DNA from: HGM12587 sp945786935
GTDB lineage: Bacteria > Bacillota > Clostridia > Lachnospirales > Lachnospiraceae
Direction: 5' to 3'
DNA: 64,000 nucleotides
Assembly: GCA_945786935.1 (NCBI GenBank)
Contig: CALZFY010000003.1
Location: 1-64,000, forward strand
The notes under the pieces were generated by a model. That model saw only the letters and a program-made list of their open reading frames with translations. It was not told the DNA's origin and searched no databases. A program made the translations under genes and the position numbers. This document shows, piece after piece, positions 45,242-53,315 of the stretch. Within the stretch, counting starts at the first letter, position 1, and every line of letters starts with the position of its first letter.

Positions 45242-46192
45242 ATGAATAATATATTAGTAACTGCAATAGGATCATTTTCGGCAGATATTGTGATCAAAAA
45301 TTTACATGAAAGTGGAAATAGGATTATTGGGTGTGATATCTATTCGGCAGATTGGGTAGCCAATTCTTTGTTTGTAGACAGGTTTTACCAATCACCCTAT
45401 GCAACAGACGAGACAGCATATATAAATTTTCTTAGTCATTTATGTATGGAGGAGGATGTAGATTATATTATTCCTTTAACAGATGCAGAAGTTGATGTCA
45501 TTAATGCAAATCGAGATGTTTTTTCAGAGGTGGTTTTGTGTATTTCTCCGAAAGAAACAATTTCTATTTGCAGGAACAAATATGACTTATATCAATATTT
45601 GAAAAAGTGCGGAGTTGAATGTCTGATTTCAACTGAACTTTTAAAAAATAGATCAGCAAACCGGTTAGAATATCCGTTAGTGATGAAACCATGTGGTGGA
45701 AGAAGCAGTCAGGGATTACATTATATCGATAATTCCCTTGATATGGAATACTATACAAAAAAATATTCTGAGAGTGATTATATTATTCAGCCAAAGATTT
45801 CAGGAACCATTATTACTGTTGATATTTTAAGAACAGATGATTATTTTGTGGCAACTCCCAGAGAAGAGTTGCTCAGGACTCCAAATGGTGCAGGTACATC
45901 AGTAAGGGTTTTTCAAGATCAAAAACTTACAAATATTTCAGAGATAATCGCACAAAAACTTAATATACTAGGTTGTGTAAATTTTGAATTTATTAAAGAC
46001 TATGATGGAAAATATTGGTTTTTAGAGTGTAATCCACGTTTTTCCGGTGGCATAGCATTTTCGTGTATGTCAGGTTATGACTATGTAAACAATCATTTAC
46101 GATGTTTTAGTAAAAAAAGCCTGGATTATTATTGCTGTAAGGAACTAATAATTGCTAGAAAATATAAAGAATATATTACGAGAGAAAATTAA
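45242..46192 (+). CDS. ATP-grasp ligase, carbamoyl-phosphate-synthase-like
   Basis: 316 residues. The N-terminal ILVTAIGSFSADIVIK and IIPLTDAEVDVI form the pre-ATP-grasp domain. The ATP-binding Lys is YPLVMKPCGGRSSQG (Lys149), and the metal-binding end is WFLECNPRFSGG (Glu262, Asn264). Members join a carboxylate to an amine or similar group with ATP. AGGAG precedes the ATG. It lies 56 nt after the PLP decarboxylase-like gene, which suggests that both work on one small substituent of the region D glycan. Confidence 0.78.
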   Translation: MNNILVTAIGSFSADIVIKNLHESGNRIIGCDIYSADWVANSLFVDRFYQSPYATDETAYINFLSHLCMEEDVDYIIPLTDAEVDVINANRDVFSEVVLCISPKETISICRNKYDLYQYLKKCGVECLISTELLKNRSANRLEYPLVMKPCGGRSSQGLHYIDNSLDMEYYTKKYSESDYIIQPKISGTIITVDILRTDDYFVATPREELLRTPNGAGTSVRVFQDQKLTNISEIIAQKLNILGCVNFEFIKDYDGKYWFLECNPRFSGGIAFSCMSGYDYVNNHLRCFSKKSLDYYCCKELIIARKYKEYITREN

Positions 46193-46572
46193 ATTTATTA
46201 TAAAAAGTATTGCATTTAGGAGTTATTCTAAGAAATACTTTAGAAAGTAGATACTGTCATGAAAAAAGAGCAATTGCAACAGGTGGTGGAAAAGAACAGT
46301 TTCCAGCAATGGCGGTGTTAGCTATGCAAATTGCAAAAAAATATCTGGATATAGCAGATGAACCTATTATCTTTCATAATGGGGTTAAAAAATCGAACAA
46401 GAGAGGACAAGTCAAATTTTTCCATGTAGATTTATAGAATAGTATTCTCCAAATTATGAAAGGTTTTATGATAAAATCACTTATTAGAGATGTATTACCA
46501 TATGGGCTAGTTGATTATTTGATGAAAGGGAGAAAATAAGACAGTCTACAGGCAAAAGGGGAAAAGCAGAAA
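46193..46572 (+). other. 380-nt gap with gene remnant, no intact gene
   Basis: No full gene is visible. The first two thirds hold a broken coding remnant (see the pseudogene entry). Near the end, ATG 46468-46539 reads MIKSLIRDVLPYGLVDYLM-KGRK and stops; this pattern resembles the N-terminus of several sugar-cluster proteins. AGGGG before 46573 serves the flippase. No convincing promoter or terminator is seen. Confidence 0.5.
46210..46484 (+). pseudogene. frameshifted gene remnant, family unknown
   Basis: An open frame from TTG 46210 to the stop at 46437 gives RAIATGGGKEQFPAMAVLA, and FHNGVKKSNKRGQVKFFHVDL before the stop. Immediately after, another frame continues YSPNYERFYDKITY and stops at 46484. 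The change of frame with sensible peptide on both sides suggests a decayed gene. No start codon with an SD is visible. I do not recognise the parent family. Confidence 0.4.
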
Positions 46573-48084
46573 ATGAGAATAAAAAATACAGTCAAAAATT
46601 CCATATATTCTATTTGTTGTTATGCTATTACTACGGTTTTACTATTTTGGTCCAGAAGACTTTTTCTCGATAATCTGAATATTGAGTTTTTGGGTTATGA
46701 TAGCCTGTTTAAGGAAATTTTATCATTTGTTTCAATTGCTGATTTAGGAATTGGTGGTGCAATAACCTATCATTTATATGAGGTTGTGGCTCAAAATGAC
46801 GAAAAACAGGTAATGAAAATGATGCATATATACAAATATATTTATTTTGTGCTGGCTGCAATGATCTTTGTTTTTGGCTTATGCATGTTACCGTTATTAC
46901 CAGTGCTGATTAGTGAGACTCAACTTAGTTTTCCGTATATTTGCTCGATTTACATATTGCAACTTTTGGGAAGTGTAAGCAGTTACCTCCTTGGTTATAA
47001 CAGACTACGTTTCCAGGCTGAACAGAAAGAGTATGTAACTATAAAGATAGATCTTTTTATGAATCTGTTGGCTCAGGTTTTGCGTATCGTTATTTTATTG
47101 ACGATATGTAATTATGTAGTATATGTGCTGATTACTATTGTTCAAAACATAGGAGGCAATCTTTGGATTGCCTATAAATATAATAAGGAATTTGGAAAGG
47201 ACAAAGCAACCAGAGTTGTAAAGCAAGATATAAAGAATTTAGGTTTGCTTAAGGATTTTAAAAATTTCATTTCGCATAAGATTGCAACAATTATTTATGG
47301 TGGAACAGATAATATTGTGATTTCTGCAATTTTAGGAGTAGGAAAGGTTGCTTTGTTTGCAAATTATACATTGGTTGCGAACCAGTTGAATGCAGTGATT
47401 GATAAGTTGTTTCAGCCACTGATTGCCAGTATTGCAGATTTGATTTATAAGGAAAGTAAACAAAAAGCAAATTATCTTTTTAAAGGATTAGATTTTTTGT
47501 TTTTTCTAATTGGAGCATACTTGTGTGCTGGTATTTCGTCAGTTTTGCAGTCATTTATTTCTTTATGGCTGGGCACGCGATATATTCAAAGCAATATATT
47601 TGTTTATTTAATAACATTTAATGTGTATATTGTGTGGGCACATAAGTCGTTAGTTCTTTTTCGTAGTACGATGGGGCACTTTGAAAAGGATAGGAAATAT
47701 ATGAATTGGTCTGCAGCAATTAATTTGGTTATTTCCATAGTATTAGGAAAGTACTTTGGTTTTGAAGGAATTATGCTGGGAACAGTGTGTGGACATCTTT
47801 GTATTTGGTATGGGAGAATGAAGGTTGTTTTCGATATATACTTTCAAATGGAAACAAAAGAATATATCAGAACTCAAGTAAAGAGAGCACTGTACACAGG
47901 TATGATCTGCTGTATTTCCATTTTGTTAAGTAATATTATACCTGTTACTTGGGGAGGAATTTTGTTGAAAGGTGTAGTTATTACTATTGTATATGTAATT
48001 TTAGCATACCTTCTTTTTAGAAAATCAAATGAAATCTTTATAATCCAGGACTATATATATAAAATTAAAAATATGAGAGGCTAG
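46573..48084 (+). CDS. Wzx/EpsK-type oligosaccharide flippase
   Basis: 503 residues with about 12-14 membrane helices. The opening RLFLDNLNIEFLGYDSLF, then SIADLGIGGAITYHLY, and the middle YGGTDNIVISAILGVGKVAL are typical of EpsK-like MOP flippases. This is the second flippase in the window and should serve a Wzy-type glycan from region D. No Wzy gene lies in region D itself. The SD is weak (AGGGG 9 nt upstream). Confidence 0.87.
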   Translation: MRIKNTVKNSIYSICCYAITTVLLFWSRRLFLDNLNIEFLGYDSLFKEILSFVSIADLGIGGAITYHLYEVVAQNDEKQVMKMMHIYKYIYFVLAAMIFVFGLCMLPLLPVLISETQLSFPYICSIYILQLLGSVSSYLLGYNRLRFQAEQKEYVTIKIDLFMNLLAQVLRIVILLTICNYVVYVLITIVQNIGGNLWIAYKYNKEFGKDKATRVVKQDIKNLGLLKDFKNFISHKIATIIYGGTDNIVISAILGVGKVALFANYTLVANQLNAVIDKLFQPLIASIADLIYKESKQKANYLFKGLDFLFFLIGAYLCAGISSVLQSFISLWLGTRYIQSNIFVYLITFNVYIVWAHKSLVLFRSTMGHFEKDRKYMNWSAAINLVISIVLGKYFGFEGIMLGTVCGHLCIWYGRMKVVFDIYFQMETKEYIRTQVKRALYTGMICCISILLSNIIPVTWGGILLKGVVITIVYVILAYLLFRKSNEIFIIQDYIYKIKNMRG

Positions 48085-48087
48085 TTT

Positions 48088-48942
48088 ATGATAATTGTAG
48101 AAATAAATGGAGGTTTTGGTAATCAATTGTTTCAGTATGCAAATGCATGGGTAATTGCAAAAAAAACAGGGCAGGAATTATGTTTAGATTTATCTATGTA
48201 CAGATACGGATGTGGGCGTGAGTTTCAACTGGATAAGTTAAATATTGATACATATAAAACCAAAATTTTTTTCACTAAACGACAAAAAAACAAATTGATA
48301 CGTGTGTTGGTAAAAGGAACTGAGGAAATACTAAAAGCATTAAAACTTATTACATATATTAAAATTCAAGATGAAGATATGTTTTGTTCTCCTGATGTCG
48401 ATACTAAAAGAAATATATATTTGAGTGGATATTGGATAAGTCATAAATACTTTGAAAAATATGCGAAAGATGTTAAAAAGTTGTTCTGCTTAAAAGATTC
48501 AAGTGATGAGTTAAAGAATTTTAAGAAGAACATTTCAGATAAAAATAGTGTTGCCATTCATATTAGACGAGGGGATTATGTGGACCTTGGTCTATGTCTT
48601 ACAGATACATATTATCATGAAGCAATTGATTTGATGGAAAACGAAATAGTTGGAGACAAACATTATTATATTTTTTCAGATGATGTCGAGTTTGCCAGAG
48701 AATTTTTAAAGTCAAGGCTAGATATTAATAGGGTCACCTTTGTTAAAGATGAGTACAAATTAAGTGATGTAGAAGAAGTGTATGCAATAGCAGCATGCAA
48801 AAATCAGATAATTGCAAACAGTACTTTTTCCTGGTGGGGAGCCTGGCTAAATGATAATCCGCATAAAGTAGTTGTAGCACCTTGTACAACAGATTGGGAA
48901 TATGAACGAATACCTGAGACATGGAAGGTCATAGAGTGTTGA
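48088..48942 (+). CDS. alpha-1,2-fucosyltransferase, GT11
   Basis: 284 residues. EINGGFGNQLFQYANAWVIA at the N-terminus and AIHIRRGDYVD (158-165) are GT11 hallmarks, as are YYIFSDDVEFA and ANSTFSWWGAWLN near the C-terminus. The family transfers L-fucose from GDP-Fuc to Gal in alpha-1,2 linkage. It follows the flippase by 3 nt. No gmd or fcl gene is in this window, so GDP-fucose must come from elsewhere. Confidence 0.93.
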   Translation: MIIVEINGGFGNQLFQYANAWVIAKKTGQELCLDLSMYRYGCGREFQLDKLNIDTYKTKIFFTKRQKNKLIRVLVKGTEEILKALKLITYIKIQDEDMFCSPDVDTKRNIYLSGYWISHKYFEKYAKDVKKLFCLKDSSDELKNFKKNISDKNSVAIHIRRGDYVDLGLCLTDTYYHEAIDLMENEIVGDKHYYIFSDDVEFAREFLKSRLDINRVTFVKDEYKLSDVEEVYAIAACKNQIIANSTFSWWGAWLNDNPHKVVVAPCTTDWEYERIPETWKVIEC

Positions 48943-48975
48943 AATATTTGACAAAATGATGGGTGGGAATTAAAA

Positions 48976-49860
48976 ATGGAGAAAATATTAAATAAAAAAA
49001 TAAAACAATTTTTAAAGAATAGAATCCCGGATAAGTTATATCTAGAAATTGTATTTAAGATTAATTTAAATAAGAGACTGGATTTGAAAAACCCTAAAAC
49101 ATTTAATGAAAAGTTACAATGGCTAAAGCTTTATAATAGAAATCCTGAGTACACAAAGATGGTAGACAAGTATGCGGTAAAAGAATATGTTCGAGATGTC
49201 ATTGGTTCGTCCTACGTTATTCCAACATATGGTATTTGGGAAAGATATGAGGATATTGACTTTAAGAACTTGCCCGAACGGTTTGTGCTGAAATGTACAC
49301 ATGATAGTGGCGGATTAGTACTATGTAAGGATAAGTCACAGCTTGATTATGAAGAAATAAAAAGAACAATTGTGAGCTCGCTGAAAACAAATTATTTTGT
49401 TTATGGCAGAGAATGGCCTTATAAAAATGTAAAGCCAAGAATTATTGCTGAAGAATATGTAGTAGATGCTAAAAATGAAATTTTACCGGTATATAAATTC
49501 ATGTGTTTTAATGGGGAGCCTAAAATAATTCAGACAATTCAAAATGATAAACAAGAAAATGAGAGTATTGATTATTTTGATACGGATTGGAACTTGCTTC
49601 AAATAAGACAGGGTTTTCCGAATAGCGAATATCCATATGAAAAACCTAAAAGATTAGATGAAATGATTGAAATTGCCCGCACGTTTTCAAAGGGACACCC
49701 GTTTTTGAGAGTGGATTTATACGTTGCGAATGATGAAATTAAATTTTCGGAGTTTACCTTTTATTCAGATGGTGGTTTCATGCCTTTTGATCCACCTTCT
49801 TGGGATAAAAAACTAGGATCATGGATTGATTTGCCAAATGAGAAAATAATAAATAGATGA
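48976..49860 (+). CDS. TupA-like ATP-grasp protein
   Basis: 294 residues. NPKTFNEKLQWLKLYNRN, MVDKYAVKEYV, ERFVLKCTHDSGGLVLCKD and WPYKNVKPRIIAEEY are the sequence pattern of the TupA-like ATP-grasp family found in capsule clusters, and the C-terminal HPFLRVDLYVANDEIKFSEF holds the Asp/Glu metal ligands. Such proteins are named after a teichuronopeptide gene and are thought to ligate an amino acid or similar group, but many are uncharacterised. The next gene starts UDP-FucNAc synthesis. Confidence 0.8.
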   Translation: MEKILNKKIKQFLKNRIPDKLYLEIVFKINLNKRLDLKNPKTFNEKLQWLKLYNRNPEYTKMVDKYAVKEYVRDVIGSSYVIPTYGIWERYEDIDFKNLPERFVLKCTHDSGGLVLCKDKSQLDYEEIKRTIVSSLKTNYFVYGREWPYKNVKPRIIAEEYVVDAKNEILPVYKFMCFNGEPKIIQTIQNDKQENESIDYFDTDWNLLQIRQGFPNSEYPYEKPKRLDEMIEIARTFSKGHPFLRVDLYVANDEIKFSEFTFYSDGGFMPFDPPSWDKKLGSWIDLPNEKIINR

Positions 49861-49876
49861 TAAGGAGGAAGGTGGG

Positions 49877-50923
49877 ATGTCAACCTTTCAGGGAAAAACA
49901 TTATTAATCACAGGAGGAACAGGATCTTTTGGAAACGCAGTATTAAATCGTTTCTTAAAGACTGATATTGGCGAGATCCGTGTATTTTCCCGTGATGAAA
50001 AAAAACAGGATGATATGCGCCACGAGTTTCAGGCAAAGATGCCAGAGGTGGCTGATAAAATTAAATTTTATATTGGGGATGTGCGGGAGCTTTCTTCCGT
50101 AAAGGCAGCAATGCATGGAGTGGATTATATTTTCCATGCTGCAGCACTGAAGCAGGTTCCTTCCTGCGAGTTTTTCCCTATGGAAGCAGTAAAGACTAAT
50201 GTCATCGGTACGGACAACGTACTGACTGCAGCCATTGAGGAAGGAGTTAAATCTGTCATTTGTCTTTCTACAGATAAGGCAGCTTATCCGGTTAATGCTA
50301 TGGGTATTACGAAAGCTTTGGAGGAACGTGTATCTGTTGCAAAGTCAAGAACCGTCGATCCGGAACGGACAAAAATCTGTTGTACGCGCTATGGTAATGT
50401 TATGTGTTCCCGTGGTTCGGTGATTCCGCTTTGGATCGATCAGATTAGAAACGGACAGCCGATCACCATTACAGATCCGACTATGACGAGATTTATTATG
50501 TCCTTGGAAGAGGCTGTAGATTTGGTACTCTTTGCATTTGAAAATGGTAACACAGGTGATATTCTGGTACAGAAGGCACCCGCCTGCACCATTCAGACAC
50601 AGGCAGAAGCTGTTTGTGAGCTTTTTGGTGGCAATAAAGAGGATATTAAGATTATCGGGATCCGTCATGGAGAAAAGATGTATGAAACTCTTCTTACCAA
50701 CGAGGAATGTGCCAAGGCAGTGGATATGGGAGATTTCTATCGCGTGCCTGCAGACCAAAGAAGCTTGAATTATGATAAGTATTTCAACGAAGGCGATGCG
50801 AAGAGAAACACACTGACAGAGTTCAACAGTAATAATACAAAAATGTTGAATGTGGAAGAAGTGAAAGCAAAGCTTTTAGAGCTTACTTACATTCAGGAAG
50901 AACTAGCGAAAATGGAGAAATAA
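49877..50923 (+). CDS. capE: UDP-GlcNAc 4,6-dehydratase/5-epimerase, CapE/FnlA
   Basis: 348 residues, soluble SDR. LLITGGTGSFGNAVLNRFL, HAAALKQVPSCEFFPMEAVKTN, and the catalytic LSTDKAAYPVNAMGITK (Asp133, Lys134, Lys146) match CapE/FnlA, the first enzyme from UDP-GlcNAc to UDP-L-FucNAc. An AAGGAGG precedes the ATG. capG and capF follow directly, giving the complete set. Without the membrane part it differs from the PglF-like enzyme at 5596. Confidence 0.92.
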   Translation: MSTFQGKTLLITGGTGSFGNAVLNRFLKTDIGEIRVFSRDEKKQDDMRHEFQAKMPEVADKIKFYIGDVRELSSVKAAMHGVDYIFHAAALKQVPSCEFFPMEAVKTNVIGTDNVLTAAIEEGVKSVICLSTDKAAYPVNAMGITKALEERVSVAKSRTVDPERTKICCTRYGNVMCSRGSVIPLWIDQIRNGQPITITDPTMTRFIMSLEEAVDLVLFAFENGNTGDILVQKAPACTIQTQAEAVCELFGGNKEDIKIIGIRHGEKMYETLLTNEECAKAVDMGDFYRVPADQRSLNYDKYFNEGDAKRNTLTEFNSNNTKMLNVEEVKAKLLELTYIQEELAKMEK

Positions 50924-50924
50924 C

Positions 50925-52088
50925 ATGGGAGTATCATTTAAGAATAACGGGAAATTAAAGCTTCTGATTATTGTGGGGACAAGACCGGAAATTATCCGTC
51001 TGTCTGAAGTGATAAAAAAATGCCGAAAATATTTTGATGTGATTTTGGCTCATACGGGGCAGAATTATGACTATAATCTAAACGGTGTATTTTTCCGTGA
51101 TTTAGAGTTGGATGATCCGGAAGTCTACATGGATGCAGTGGGTAGAGACCTTGGTGAAACAATGGGTAATATCATTGCGAAATCCTATCAGCTTATGGTG
51201 GAGATTGAGCCGGATGCAGTACTTGTCTTAGGAGATACCAACAGCTGTTTATCAGTCATTGGTGCTAAAAGACTTCATATCCCGATTTTTCATATGGAAG
51301 CAGGAAACCGTTGCAAGGATGAATGTTTGCCGGAAGAAACTAACCGTCGAATTGTAGACATAATTTCAGATGTGAATCTTGCATATTCCGAGCATGCGAG
51401 ACGTTATCTGGCAGATTGTGGTTTGCCCAAAGAACGTACTTATGTGACAGGTTCCCCTATGGCAGAAGTCCTTCATAACAATTTGGCAAAGATTGAGGCG
51501 TCAGACATTCACAGGAGACTAGGCTTGGAAAAAGGAAAATATATTTTACTTTCTGCTCATCGTGAGGAAAATATTGATACAGAGAAGAACTTTACGTCAC
51601 TTTTTACGGCAATCAATAAAATGGCTGAAAAATATGATATGCCGATTTTATATTCCTGCCATCCTAGAAGTCGTAACAGACTGGAGTTCTCAGGTTTTCT
51701 GTTGGATAAAAGAGTCATTCAACATGAGCCTTTAGGATTCCATGACTATAACTGTCTCCAGATGAATGCATTTGCGGTTGTGTCAGATTCCGGTACACTG
51801 CCGGAGGAGTCCTCATTCTTTACCTCTGTGGGACATCCATTCCCTGCCGTTTGCATCAGAACCTCCACTGAGAGACCGGAAGCCTTGGATAAAGCCTGCT
51901 TTATTTTGGCAGGAATTGATGAAGACAGCCTTCTTCAGGCAGTGGATGTGGCTGTTGAAATGAATAACAATAAAGATATGGGAATTCCGGTACCGGATTA
52001 TACAGATGAAAATGTATCTGATAAGGTGGTAAAAATCATTCAGAGCTATACGGGTGTAGTTAATAAAATGGTGTGGAGAAAATCATGA
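50925..52088 (+). CDS. capG: non-hydrolysing UDP-HexNAc 2-epimerase, CapG/FnlC
   Basis: 387 residues. LIIVGTRPEIIRLSEVIKK, LVLGDTNSCLSVIGAKR, FHMEAGNRCKDECLPEE and SAHREENIDTEK are the standard motifs of WecB-like 2-epimerases. Located between capE and capF, it should epimerise C2 of the 6-deoxy intermediate to give UDP-L-FucNAc. Its ATG is 1 nt after the capE stop, and the next ATG overlaps its stop. Confidence 0.92.
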   Translation: MGVSFKNNGKLKLLIIVGTRPEIIRLSEVIKKCRKYFDVILAHTGQNYDYNLNGVFFRDLELDDPEVYMDAVGRDLGETMGNIIAKSYQLMVEIEPDAVLVLGDTNSCLSVIGAKRLHIPIFHMEAGNRCKDECLPEETNRRIVDIISDVNLAYSEHARRYLADCGLPKERTYVTGSPMAEVLHNNLAKIEASDIHRRLGLEKGKYILLSAHREENIDTEKNFTSLFTAINKMAEKYDMPILYSCHPRSRNRLEFSGFLLDKRVIQHEPLGFHDYNCLQMNAFAVVSDSGTLPEESSFFTSVGHPFPAVCIRTSTERPEALDKACFILAGIDEDSLLQAVDVAVEMNNNKDMGIPVPDYTDENVSDKVVKIIQSYTGVVNKMVWRKS

Positions 52089-53290
52089 ATATTTTAGTAA
52101 CCGGGGCAAAAGGATTTGTTGGGAAAAATCTCGTGGCCAATTTAAAAAATATAAAAGAAAACAAAAACAGGACAAGGCCGAATCTTGTGGTTGATGAAAT
52201 TTTTGAATATGATTTGGATACAGATCCGTCACTGCTGGATGTTTTTTGTGAAAAGGCAGATTTTGTGTTTAACCTGGCAGGTGTCAACCGGCCGAAAAAT
52301 AATGAAGAATTTATGGCAGGGAATTTCGGTTTTGCGAATTCCCTGCTTGATGCGTTAAAAAAACATGAGAATACCTGTCCGATCATGCTTAGCAGCTCCA
52401 TACAGGCAACCCTGATTGGACGTTACGGAACTTCCGATTATGGAAAGTCAAAGCTTGCAGGGGAAGAATTATTTTTTGATTATGAGAAGGAGACAGGAGC
52501 TAAGGTTTTGGTATACCGTTTCCCAAATCTATTTGGAAAGTGGTGCCGTCCGAATTATAATTCAGCGGTTGCTACTTTCTGTAATGCATTTGCAAATGAC
52601 CTGGAGTTTACGGTAAATGACAGAAGTACGGAGCTGGAGCTTCTCTACATTGATGACTTGGTAGAGGAAATGTTTGATGCTCTGGAAGGAAAAGAACATC
52701 GATGCGAGTATGATGGATTGGATGCAGTTGCTGATGCTGGAGGCAGATACTGCCATGTACCTACCACCCATAGGGCTACCTTAGGGGAGATTGTTGATTT
52801 GCTGGAAGCTTTTAAAGAGCAGCCAAAAACATTGATGATGCCTGAAATCCCCAATCATAGCTTTGCGAAAAAGCTTTATTCTACCTACTTATCCTACTTA
52901 CCGAAGGAAAAGGCAATTTTTGATCTTAAGATGAACTGTGATGAAAGGGGTTCTTTCACAGAACTACTGAAAACTCAATCCCATGGACAGTTTTCAGTCA
53001 ATATCAGCAAACCGGGTATTACCAAAGGTCAGCATTGGCATAACAGTAAGTGGGAGTTTTTTATGGTAGTAGCAGGTCATGGATTGATTCAGGAGCGAAA
53101 GATCGGTTCAAATGAAGTGATGGAGTTTGAAGTATCCGGTGATAAGATTCAGGCAATCCATATGCTGCCGGGATATACCCACAATATTATTAATTTGTCT
53201 AAGACACAGAACCTGGTTACGATGATGTGGGCAAATGAGCAGTTTGATCCAGAGAACCCGGATACCTTTGGGGAGAATGTTACAAGTTAA
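52085..53290 (+). CDS. capF: bifunctional SDR-cupin reductase/epimerase, CapF/FnlB
   Basis: About 401 residues from ATG 52085 (ATGA overlap with capG; the frame opens at GTG 52073). Residues 1-250 are an SDR with VTGAKGFVGKNLV and DYGKSKLAGEE. From about 279 on is a cupin with His317, His319 and His366 (QHWHNSKWEF, PGYTHNIINLS). CapF reduces the 4-keto group and its cupin acts as a 3-epimerase. It completes the UDP-L-FucNAc pathway. Confidence 0.93.
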   Translation: MNILVTGAKGFVGKNLVANLKNIKENKNRTRPNLVVDEIFEYDLDTDPSLLDVFCEKADFVFNLAGVNRPKNNEEFMAGNFGFANSLLDALKKHENTCPIMLSSSIQATLIGRYGTSDYGKSKLAGEELFFDYEKETGAKVLVYRFPNLFGKWCRPNYNSAVATFCNAFANDLEFTVNDRSTELELLYIDDLVEEMFDALEGKEHRCEYDGLDAVADAGGRYCHVPTTHRATLGEIVDLLEAFKEQPKTLMMPEIPNHSFAKKLYSTYLSYLPKEKAIFDLKMNCDERGSFTELLKTQSHGQFSVNISKPGITKGQHWHNSKWEFFMVVAGHGLIQERKIGSNEVMEFEVSGDKIQAIHMLPGYTHNIINLSKTQNLVTMMWANEQFDPENPDTFGENVTS

Positions 53291-53315
53291 AAATAAAGCA
53301 AAAGAAGGTGAGCCG

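Noticed and set aside
46260..46322. Short frame from ATG 46260 (MKKEQLQQVVEKNSFQQWRC)
   Set aside because: It has no ribosome binding site and lies across the gene remnant in another frame; 20 codons are not enough support.
48948..48976. TTGACA with a weak TAAAAA 17 nt downstream
   Set aside because: The -10 overlaps the ATG of the TupA-like gene, so transcripts would begin inside the coding sequence; the -10 match is poor.
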